A stretch of DNA of 64,000 bases from Prochlorococcus sp. AG-418-F08 (GTDB lineage: Bacteria > Cyanobacteriota > Cyanobacteriia > PCC-6307 > Cyanobiaceae). The notes beneath the pieces were generated by a model. The model saw only the letters and a program-made list of their open reading frames with translations, ran no database searches and was not told the DNA's origin. Below, piece after piece: positions 10,257 to 18,211 of the stretch (the first letter of the stretch is position 1; the number at the start of each line of letters is the position of its first letter). The DNA lies in assembly GCA_003214295.1 (NCBI GenBank), contig QCLV01000001.1, positions 62,001-126,000 of the forward strand, given 5' to 3'. The position numbers and the translations under genes are program-made.

Positions 10257-11878
10257 CAATATCAATTGATCCACAAAAAACTAATAATGAAAGTCTTCAA
10301 CCCAAAGGCTGGCTTAGATACTTTAGTTTTAGCCTTGATCATAAAGTAATTGGGATTCAATACTTGGTTTGCGGTTTTCTCTTCTATTTAATAGGAGGAA
10401 CTTTAGCGAGCGCCATAAGAATTGAACTGGCCAGCCCAATGTCTGATTTTATGCCAAGAGATGTTTATAACCAAGTTTTAACTTTACACGGAACAATAAT
10501 GATATTCCTTTGGATAGTTCCTGTAGTTAACGGTGCTTTTGGAAATTATTTAATTCCATTTTATGTAGGTGCGAGAGATATGGCATTCCCAAGATTAAAT
10601 GCAGTAGCTTTTTGGTTAATTCCTCCTTCAGGTTTGATGCTGGTAGCTAGCTATTTTGTTGATGGTGCCGCTCAAGCTGGATGGACTGCTTATCCACCTT
10701 TGAGCATAACTACTCCTCAATCGGGACAAATTATTTGGATTCTGAGTGTTCTATTACTTGGAGGCAGTTCTATATTTGGTGGAATCAACTTTATAGCGAC
10801 CATTATCAAATTAAGAAGGCCAGGATTAAAACTTATGCAATTGCCAATGTATTGTTGGGCAATGCTTGGAACAAGTCTATTAGTTGTTTTGTCAACTCCT
10901 GTATTAGCTGGCACTTTAATTCTACTTAGCTTCGATATTATTGCTAATACAGGGTTTTTCAATCCTGTCTTGGGTGGCAATGTCGTAGTTTATCAGCATT
11001 TATTTTGGTTTTATTCTCATCCAGCTGTATACATTATGGTCCTTCCTGCCTTTGGTTTAGTTAGTGAAATACTTCCTGTACATGCTAGAAAACCACTTTT
11101 TGGATATACAACAATGGTTTTTTCAATAATGGGGATAGTAGTTTTAGGTTTAGTTGTTTGGGCTCATCACATGTTTACGAGTGGAACGCCCCCTTGGATG
11201 AGATTGTTCTTTACTATTGCCACGGCATTCATTGCTGTTCCAACTGGTATAAAATTTTTCAATTGGGTTGCGACATTATGGGGAGGTAAAATTTCCATCA
11301 ATAGTGCAATGTTATTCTCTTGCGGATTTATTATAAATTTTGTTTTTGGAGGTATCACAGGAGTTGCTTTGGCACAGGTACCTTTCGATATTCACGTACA
11401 TGATACATATTTCGTTGTAGCCCATTTTCATTACATAGTTTATGGAGGGACTGTTTTTATTATTTTCTCTTCAATTTATCATTGGTTCCCAAAAGTAACT
11501 GGGAAAATGCTCAATGAAAAATTAGGGATTTTGCATTTTATCATTACCTTTATTGGATTTAACTTGTGCTTTGCTCCTCAACATTGGCTTGGTTTAAATG
11601 GAATGCCAAGAAGAGTTGCAGAATATGATCCTCAATTCCAGTTCGTTAATCAAATTAGTAGCCTTGGGGCTCTTTTAATGGCTATAAGCACAATTCCTTT
11701 TTTAATTAATGTTTTCCTTAGTGTTAGAAATGGAAAAGATGCTGGAGATAACCCTTGGAATGCTCTTACACCTGAATGGTTAACATCTTCTCCACCTCCA
11801 GTTGAAAATTGGGAAGGAGAAGCACCATTAGTTGAAGAACCTTATGGTTATGGTAAAGAAATTTCTGAACAAAAATAA
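10253..11878 (+). CDS. ctaD: cytochrome c oxidase subunit I
   Basis: ORF 541 aa; LTLHGTIMIF, FWFYSHPAVYIMVLPAFG, HDTYFVVAHFHYI; overlaps ctaC by 4 bp. Confidence 0.98.
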   Translation: MTISIDPQKTNNESLQPKGWLRYFSFSLDHKVIGIQYLVCGFLFYLIGGTLASAIRIELASPMSDFMPRDVYNQVLTLHGTIMIFLWIVPVVNGAFGNYLIPFYVGARDMAFPRLNAVAFWLIPPSGLMLVASYFVDGAAQAGWTAYPPLSITTPQSGQIIWILSVLLLGGSSIFGGINFIATIIKLRRPGLKLMQLPMYCWAMLGTSLLVVLSTPVLAGTLILLSFDIIANTGFFNPVLGGNVVVYQHLFWFYSHPAVYIMVLPAFGLVSEILPVHARKPLFGYTTMVFSIMGIVVLGLVVWAHHMFTSGTPPWMRLFFTIATAFIAVPTGIKFFNWVATLWGGKISINSAMLFSCGFIINFVFGGITGVALAQVPFDIHVHDTYFVVAHFHYIVYGGTVFIIFSSIYHWFPKVTGKMLNEKLGILHFIITFIGFNLCFAPQHWLGLNGMPRRVAEYDPQFQFVNQISSLGALLMAISTIPFLINVFLSVRNGKDAGDNPWNALTPEWLTSSPPPVENWEGEAPLVEEPYGYGKEISEQK

Positions 11879-11884
11879 AAACAT

Positions 11885-12487
11885 ATGACAACTCTAGATA
11901 GCTCAAAAGAAATTCAAAAAAATAATTCTGAAGTCAATGAAACACATGAAGACTTCAGAATGTTTGGTCTTATAACATTCCTAATTGCGGACGGAATGAC
12001 TTTTGCTGGATTCTTTGCTGCTTATCTAACTTACAAAGCAGTAAATCCATTGCCTGATGGTGCTATTTATGAATTAGAACTTCCAATACCTACACTCAAT
12101 ACAATTTTATTACTTGTTAGTAGTGCAACTTTCCATAAAGCAGGTAAAGCACTTTTAAAAGATAAAAACTCTGATTCCCAAAAATGGTTGTTTTTTACTG
12201 CTTTTCTTGGAATTTTATTTTTAATATGTCAATTATTTGAATATTTTCATTTACCTTTTGGATTAACCGATAATTTATTTGCAAGTACTTTTTATGCTCT
12301 TACTGGTTTTCATGGATTACATGTAACTTTGGGCACTTTAATGATTTTAATTATTGCTTGGCAATCGAGAATCAATGGTGGAAGATTAACTAGTCAAAAT
12401 ATGTTCCCATTGGAAGCTGTTGAGTTGTACTGGCATTTTGTAGATGGAATATGGGTTATTTTATTTATTATTTTGTATCTTTTATAA
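11885..12487 (+). CDS. ctaE: cytochrome c oxidase subunit III
   Basis: ORF 200 aa; TGFHGLHVTLGT, LYWHFVDGIWVILF. Confidence 0.95.
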   Translation: MTTLDSSKEIQKNNSEVNETHEDFRMFGLITFLIADGMTFAGFFAAYLTYKAVNPLPDGAIYELELPIPTLNTILLLVSSATFHKAGKALLKDKNSDSQKWLFFTAFLGILFLICQLFEYFHLPFGLTDNLFASTFYALTGFHGLHVTLGTLMILIIAWQSRINGGRLTSQNMFPLEAVELYWHFVDGIWVILFIILYLL

Positions 12488-12583
12488 AAACTTAATTTAA
12501 AAAATTAAATATATTTTTTATTAATTTATATTGCCACAGTTCTCCTTTTTAGTAAGAATATATAGTTAGAAATTTGTCAGATA

Positions 12584-12937
12584 ATGCTAGAAGGAAAAGA
12601 ACTTCTTGAAAAAGCAAAATTATTAAGTAAAAAATCTGAAGATGAGATAGCAAAAGGTTGTGGTTACGTAGGTCCTAGCGGAAGAATCTTAAGAAAAAAT
12701 TTTTACAGGGCGCTTATCGAAGCTAAGGGCTACAAAATAGGAAATGGTCGTAAGGGGAAAAATGGTAATAGAGCTTCAAGAGGCAGGCAGACAGAATTCA
12801 AAACTAAAGTTCATGGAAATGGGAACCTATTAATTGGCCATGCCTACACCAAAAAATTAGGTCTAGAACCTGGCCAGGAATTTAAGATCGATCTTAAAAA
12901 AGAGTCAAAAACAATTTATCTGATTCCATTAAATTAA
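12584..12937 (+). CDS. cyanobacterial AbrB-family transcriptional regulator (cyAbrB)
   Basis: ORF 117 aa; GKELLEKAKLL...GCGYVGPSGRILRKNFYRALIEAKGYKIG and C-terminal AbrB-like GNGNLLIGHAYTKKLGLEPGQEFKIDL. Confidence 0.88.
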   Translation: MLEGKELLEKAKLLSKKSEDEIAKGCGYVGPSGRILRKNFYRALIEAKGYKIGNGRKGKNGNRASRGRQTEFKTKVHGNGNLLIGHAYTKKLGLEPGQEFKIDLKKESKTIYLIPLN

Positions 12938-12947
12938 AAAATATATT

Positions 12948-13601
12948 TTACCAACCGTTTTCTTTAAGCCACTCCGAAGAAATATTATTTGAAAAAAAAT
13001 CTTGATTACTATTTTTATTAAAAAAAAGTAATTTCTCTACGTATTTAATTAGTGCATCTGCCTCAAGGTTTACGCTGTCACCAATATTTAATTTTTTCAA
13101 ATTTGTGTTATGCCAAGTATGAGGAATTATTGCAATAGTAAATATTTCTCCTTCCTGCTTATATTTTGCAATCGTAAGACTTATACCATTTACACAAATA
13201 CTCCCTTTATTAACTACATATTTTGAAAAACTATTATTTTTCCACTTTATTGATAAGAGCCAAGATTTCTCTAATTTTTCTATATTCTCAACTGTTCCAA
13301 GGCCATCAACATGCCCACTAACTATATGGCCTCCTAGACGGTCAGAAACCCTGAGAGCGGGCTCTAAATTGACAATTTGATTCAGGTTCGACTTTACTCC
13401 TAAAGTTGTTTTTTTTAATGTCTCCTCACTAACATCAACAGTAAATTTATTTTGAAAAATCTCTTTAACTGTCAAACAAATTCCATCAACAGCAATGCTG
13501 TCACCAATTGCCATATCAAATAAATTATCTAGAATTTCAATTTCTAAAATATTTTTTTCTTGTCTTAGTTTTCCAACTGATTGAATTATTCCTGTAAACA
13601 T
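12948..13601 (-). CDS. ribE: riboflavin synthase alpha chain
   Basis: ORF 217 aa; MFTGIIQSVGKL, duplicated lumazine-binding pattern GDSIAVDGICLTV / KGSICVNGISLTI, GGHIVSGHVDG. Confidence 0.93.
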   Translation of the reverse strand: MFTGIIQSVGKLRQEKNILEIEILDNLFDMAIGDSIAVDGICLTVKEIFQNKFTVDVSEETLKKTTLGVKSNLNQIVNLEPALRVSDRLGGHIVSGHVDGLGTVENIEKLEKSWLLSIKWKNNSFSKYVVNKGSICVNGISLTIAKYKQEGEIFTIAIIPHTWHNTNLKKLNIGDSVNLEADALIKYVEKLLFFNKNSNQDFFSNNISSEWLKENGW

Positions 13602-13713
13602 AATTTAAAAAAAAATATTTTTGCAAAATTTTGTATTTACTTTAATTTACTTTAAATCATTTTCAACTATAAATAAATTAAAGAGTAAATAAAAAGAAAT
13701 TGATCATATTTAG

Positions 13714-14856
13714 ATGATTATTAATTCACAAAAAAGATCATTTGGTAGAGGGGCGAAAGTGAGCTTATTCACTTTGGGGACAATGCGAGCAACTGAAAGT
13801 CTCGAAAAAATGTATAGCATAATAAAAAATGCATATTATGTAGGAATTAACCACATAGAAACAGCACCCTCTTATGGTGATGCTGAATCACTTATTGGAA
13901 ATTCAATAAAAAAATTAGCACTAGAAGAGAATATAAAAGAAAAAAATTGGGTTATTACTTCCAAAGTTTTACCAAAGGGTGATTTTGACTTTTTAAAAAA
14001 TAATTTTAAAAAGTCTCTTAAAAATTTAAATCGCGAGAAAATTAATAATCTTGCAATTCACGGACTCAACTTAAAACAACATCTAGATTGGGTTCTTTCT
14101 GGAGAGGGTAAGAAATTCATTTCTTGGATACTTGAGAAGGAACTAGTTGATCAAGTCGGTTTTAGTTCTCACGGAAGTTATTCACTAATTAAAGATGCAA
14201 TTAACTGTGAAGTTTTTACTTTTTGTAGTCTTCATTTACATTATTTAGATCAATCTAAGATTGCTTTAGCAGAGGAAGCTATAAAAAAAGGTATGGGAGT
14301 TTTAGCAATATCACCTGCAGATAAAGGCGGTAGATTGTATTCTCCAAGTGATATTTTGATAGAGGCCTCTAAGCCTTTTCATCCATTAGAGCTCGCGTAT
14401 CGATTCTTGTTGGCAAAAGGCATTACAACTTTATCCTTGGGGGCGACAAACAAAAAAGATTTTGAATTTGCGCATAAACTTAGAAACTCATTCGAGAAGC
14501 TTACAAAACTTGAAAAAAGCGCCCTTAATAAAATTGAGGAAGTTTCTAATGAAAGATTAAACTCAACCAAATGTGAACAATGTAGATCTTGTCTTCCATG
14601 TCCAAATGAAGTGCCTATTCCAGAAATACTTCGTTTAAGAAATATATCTGTTGGTTATGGCCAATTAGAATTTGCAAAAGAAAGGTACAATTTAATAGGA
14701 AAAGCTGGCCACTGGTGGGAAGAAAAAAATTCCTCATTTTGTCAACATTGTAATGAATGTGTTCCTAAATGTCCTAGTAAATTAGATATACCAAATTTAT
14801 TAAAGCAAACCCATAACTTATTAATTGAAACTCCTACAAAAAGATTATGGGGGTAA
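13714..14856 (+). CDS. aldo/keto reductase with C-terminal 4Fe-4S ferredoxin-type cysteine motifs
   Basis: ORF 380 aa; GINHIETAPSYGDAE; CEQCRSCLPCPNEVPIPE and CQHCNECVPKCPSKLDIP. Confidence 0.87.
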   Translation: MIINSQKRSFGRGAKVSLFTLGTMRATESLEKMYSIIKNAYYVGINHIETAPSYGDAESLIGNSIKKLALEENIKEKNWVITSKVLPKGDFDFLKNNFKKSLKNLNREKINNLAIHGLNLKQHLDWVLSGEGKKFISWILEKELVDQVGFSSHGSYSLIKDAINCEVFTFCSLHLHYLDQSKIALAEEAIKKGMGVLAISPADKGGRLYSPSDILIEASKPFHPLELAYRFLLAKGITTLSLGATNKKDFEFAHKLRNSFEKLTKLEKSALNKIEEVSNERLNSTKCEQCRSCLPCPNEVPIPEILRLRNISVGYGQLEFAKERYNLIGKAGHWWEEKNSSFCQHCNECVPKCPSKLDIPNLLKQTHNLLIETPTKRLWG

Positions 14857-15843
14857 AAATTCATTCCAGGAATTTTCAAGATTAATTTTTTCTTCATTTG
14901 TTAGAACAGGGAAAGACCAACTATTATCCCAACATTTTTTAGAAGGGCCTGATATGGGTTCAATCTCAGATTTGTATTTATTTTGTAAATAATCAGTATT
15001 GAATGGCAGATACCAACCTTCACCTACTAATTTATCTACTATTGATTTATTTTCAAAAGATTTAATCCATTTAATTAATATTTGATTTTTTAGATTTGAT
15101 CGACTAAGAATAAAATGCCACATCAAAGGCACTCCTTGACTTGGGAAAACTAAAGAAAGTCTTGGATCTATTTTTAAATATTTTGAGCAGAGACTATAAG
15201 GAACTATAGCGACGCAAGCATCAGAATTAATCAACCAATTGAGCATATTTTTATCATCAAATACCATTGCTTGGTCTTTGAGTTTTTTTAAAGAGTTAGA
15301 TGAATTAATTTTTTTTGCTATGGACAATATTATCCTGGGACTTTGCGGAAAAATGATTTTCCCTGTTAATTTTTTAGAAAGAAGGACATCCCATGAAGTT
15401 CTGGCTGAATTTATTAATTCTTTATTGTTTTTAATAACAATAGTGTAGGGTACTACGCCAATAGGAAATAATTTACTCCTCTGATTTTGATTAAAACTTC
15501 CCAAATAATCTATCGATCTTTTATCCAAATTTTCTATCAGTTGATATTCATTTATTTTTTCAAATTCTGCAAAATCTATACTAGTAATCCATCCATCGTT
15601 TATTAACGTAAAATCAGAATCGAAAAGTATGTTTCTAATTTTTTGAAGCTTAATATTTTCAAAATTAATTTTTTCCTGTTTCCAATCTTTTGGAATGGTA
15701 TCTATAAAAGATTTTGGATAAAAAGAATTCTGTAGTGCAATTTTTAAATTATTAGAAAGATTACTACAAGAATTTAAGAGAAATAAAAGCGAAAGCTTAC
15801 CAAAATTTAAAAATTCTCTTCTGGTTGCAAATTTTGAAAACAT
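14845..15843 (-). CDS. possible polyamine/iron-type ABC transporter substrate-binding protein (PotD-like)
   Basis: ORF 332 aa; RREFLNFGKLSLLFLLNSCSN signal with lipobox; extracellular solute-binding layout (DACVAIVPYSL, VFPSQGVPLMWHF). Confidence 0.6.
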   Translation of the reverse strand: MFSKFATRREFLNFGKLSLLFLLNSCSNLSNNLKIALQNSFYPKSFIDTIPKDWKQEKINFENIKLQKIRNILFDSDFTLINDGWITSIDFAEFEKINEYQLIENLDKRSIDYLGSFNQNQRSKLFPIGVVPYTIVIKNNKELINSARTSWDVLLSKKLTGKIIFPQSPRIILSIAKKINSSNSLKKLKDQAMVFDDKNMLNWLINSDACVAIVPYSLCSKYLKIDPRLSLVFPSQGVPLMWHFILSRSNLKNQILIKWIKSFENKSIVDKLVGEGWYLPFNTDYLQNKYKSEIEPISGPSKKCWDNSWSFPVLTNEEKINLENSWNEFLPP

Positions 15844-17001
15844 TCAACAATCCTTCTTTAAAGAAATTTGACCTAGGCTCTTCATCATTTCCAGATTTTG
15901 TTGACACAATGAAACTATTTCTTCATTTTTGAATCCATCTAAAAAAGCAAGCAATGATATTCCACCAGCACCTACACCTTCTTTTACATGACCTAATTCA
16001 TATTCATTCAACTCTTTGTATTTTGAAGATTTGAAATTTAAAGGACTTGCCAAACCCAATAAGTTAATATGATATTTCTCATTAATTAAATTCAATAAAT
16101 CACTTAAAGAATTATCTTTTAAGAGCCAGCCAGTTGTCGCAACAAAAACATCCTCAATAAAGTTATCTTTATTATTTGCACCCAATAATTCTAATACAAG
16201 CACAATGACAGCCAACATTTGACTTCCACCAGACAAAAATACAGGTTGTTTTGCTAATCTAGCACCAACTAATAAACCCATTGAGAAAGCTTGGAAAGGG
16301 TCTCCCAAAGATGCAACAACATCAAAAGAGTCAAAATCAGTCTTTAAATTTGAATTTAAAAGTCCTTTTTGAACTACTTTTCTTCTTAGTTCTCTTGGAG
16401 CTTTAAATAGACTACTCCCCACTAAATTAGATACCTGCAAACCAAAAGCTTCCATTACTGCCTGAGCAGTTGTAGTACCGCCTGGTACAGATTCAGAAAT
16501 TAAAATGGGTTGTTTTGAGGATTTTCCTATCGCAAGACCTCTTTCGTAAAGATTCATAACTCTCTCTTTGGGCATAGATTTACCAGTAGTAAGACAATTT
16601 GATGGGCCCAAATCTCTATCTTCAATAACCAAATGATTAAAGTAAGGTTTTACTTCTATACCCAGAGGAACAATCACTGGATCAATATTAATAAGCTTTG
16701 AGCAAACATGACTTATTAGGGCAGGAGTGACCCCTGCATTTAGTAGAGGTAATTTATATTTATGATCTTTTGAAGCACCCTTAAGCAAAAATTCGGCATC
16801 TGCGAGAGCAGTTCTTCGCCTTGATTTTGCATTAATACCTGCAGCGGAAATTCCTGGAATTTGAGATGTATTAGTGCTCGCAATTACAAGAAATATTTTG
16901 AAATCTTTTATATTCTTTTTCAGTATTTCTATCTTATTAAATTGTCTTTTTATAGTGGATTCATTACCAAAAAAATTTATCCCTAATGCTGTACTATACA
17001 T
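15844..17001 (-). CDS. nicotinate-nucleotide--dimethylbenzimidazole phosphoribosyltransferase-like (CobT-like, cyanobacterial type)
   Basis: ORF 385 aa; GISAAGINAKSRRRTALADAE, ESVPGGTTTAQAVMEA, GGSQMLAVIVL, GVGAGGISLLA. Confidence 0.8.
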   Translation of the reverse strand: MYSTALGINFFGNESTIKRQFNKIEILKKNIKDFKIFLVIASTNTSQIPGISAAGINAKSRRRTALADAEFLLKGASKDHKYKLPLLNAGVTPALISHVCSKLINIDPVIVPLGIEVKPYFNHLVIEDRDLGPSNCLTTGKSMPKERVMNLYERGLAIGKSSKQPILISESVPGGTTTAQAVMEAFGLQVSNLVGSSLFKAPRELRRKVVQKGLLNSNLKTDFDSFDVVASLGDPFQAFSMGLLVGARLAKQPVFLSGGSQMLAVIVLVLELLGANNKDNFIEDVFVATTGWLLKDNSLSDLLNLINEKYHINLLGLASPLNFKSSKYKELNEYELGHVKEGVGAGGISLLAFLDGFKNEEIVSLCQQNLEMMKSLGQISLKKDC

Positions 17002-17013
17002 TTTTTCTATATA

Positions 17014-17652
17014 TCAATTATTTAAATCAACTAAGCTATGTAATAATTTTGGAGGATCTGGGATAGTTAATTTAAATCTTGGAAACAGAGAATAGGCAAC
17101 TACATGAACCGTTAAAACATAAACTATTTCTTGAAAAATTATCAATAAAATGGCACCTAATTGGATACTCAAAATTGAGGCAGATAAAGGTAAATTAAAT
17201 AATCCAATGAACTTTTCAATTAGACCATAACTCGCTCTAGTGATTAAAACCCAAAGATTATCTCCAACCAAGGTAGATAATGCTATTACTCTTAATAAAA
17301 AGCCAAGAGTTCCAATAATAACTCCTACAATTACACTAAGTTTCCAACTCTTTTCTTTAAACCAACACCAACCCAACCAAAAAGCCAAAATCCCATAAGG
17401 AAATAAAAATAAAGTTCCTCTGACAGGACCCATAATTATAAATAACAGTAGAAATTGTATTAAAAGTCCTTCCAATGCAGTTTTGGTTCCTCTTCTCAAG
17501 TGCAAAATAATCATTGGGAGGGGTAAAATCAACCTTAATAAAGCTCCCCCAATTGGCAAATAATATAGTGCAACCCATAGTAAAGAAGAAAGAGATGCCA
17601 GATATGAGGTCTCAACGATATTTAATGCTTCATTTTTTGTTTTTATTTTCAT
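17014..17652 (-). CDS. DUF2232-like integral membrane protein
   Basis: ORF 212 aa; multi-TM; LRRGTKTALEGLLIQFLLLFIIMGPVRGTLFLFPYGILAFWLGWCW. Confidence 0.75.
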   Translation of the reverse strand: MKIKTKNEALNIVETSYLASLSSLLWVALYYLPIGGALLRLILPLPMIILHLRRGTKTALEGLLIQFLLLFIIMGPVRGTLFLFPYGILAFWLGWCWFKEKSWKLSVIVGVIIGTLGFLLRVIALSTLVGDNLWVLITRASYGLIEKFIGLFNLPLSASILSIQLGAILLIIFQEIVYVLTVHVVAYSLFPRFKLTIPDPPKLLHSLVDLNN

Positions 17653-17671
17653 TTTTCTAGAATAATTTCAA

Positions 17672-18205
17672 TTAATTTTTATTCATACTTTTATTTTTTG
17701 TATCTAGTATGCGTTCAATCTTTTCTATTTCAAAATTTACCTCAGAATTACTTAATATGGAATTTAACTCTTCAGTAGGATCTTTTGGATCTACATCTTT
17801 TAGGATTAATATTATTTTGTAAGATTTAAGCTGAATTTTTCTTTTTTTTGGAAAATTCTTAATTTTGTTATTTTTTTGTTTTGATATCTTTGCTGAATTT
17901 ATATCCTCTTTATTTTCTGAAACATTTTTTTGCTTTTCTTTTTTAATTCTTTTATTACTTTTAAAATCAACTTCTTTATTTTCTTTTTCTAAATTTATAT
18001 CCTTTTTATTTTCTGGTACATTTTTTGGATTTTCTACATCTTTTATTTTTTTATTTACTAGATTATTTTGTAACGCTTCATCTTGGCTTTTTTTTTCTAA
18101 ATCATTAAAACTACTTTCAAGAAAATTTCCAATCCTACTTCCAGAGCATGATTGCAATAAAATTAAAAAAATTAATAAAAAAAATTCTTTTTTTTTAAAA
18201 ATCAT
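17672..18205 (-). CDS. hypothetical lipoprotein, Lys/Asn/Glu-rich
   Basis: ORF 177 aa; KKKEFFLLIFLILLQSCSGS lipobox; repeated KNVPENKKDIN / KNVSENKEDIN. Confidence 0.65.
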   Translation of the reverse strand: MIFKKKEFFLLIFLILLQSCSGSRIGNFLESSFNDLEKKSQDEALQNNLVNKKIKDVENPKNVPENKKDINLEKENKEVDFKSNKRIKKEKQKNVSENKEDINSAKISKQKNNKIKNFPKKRKIQLKSYKIILILKDVDPKDPTEELNSILSNSEVNFEIEKIERILDTKNKSMNKN

Positions 18206-18211
18206 ACTTTT

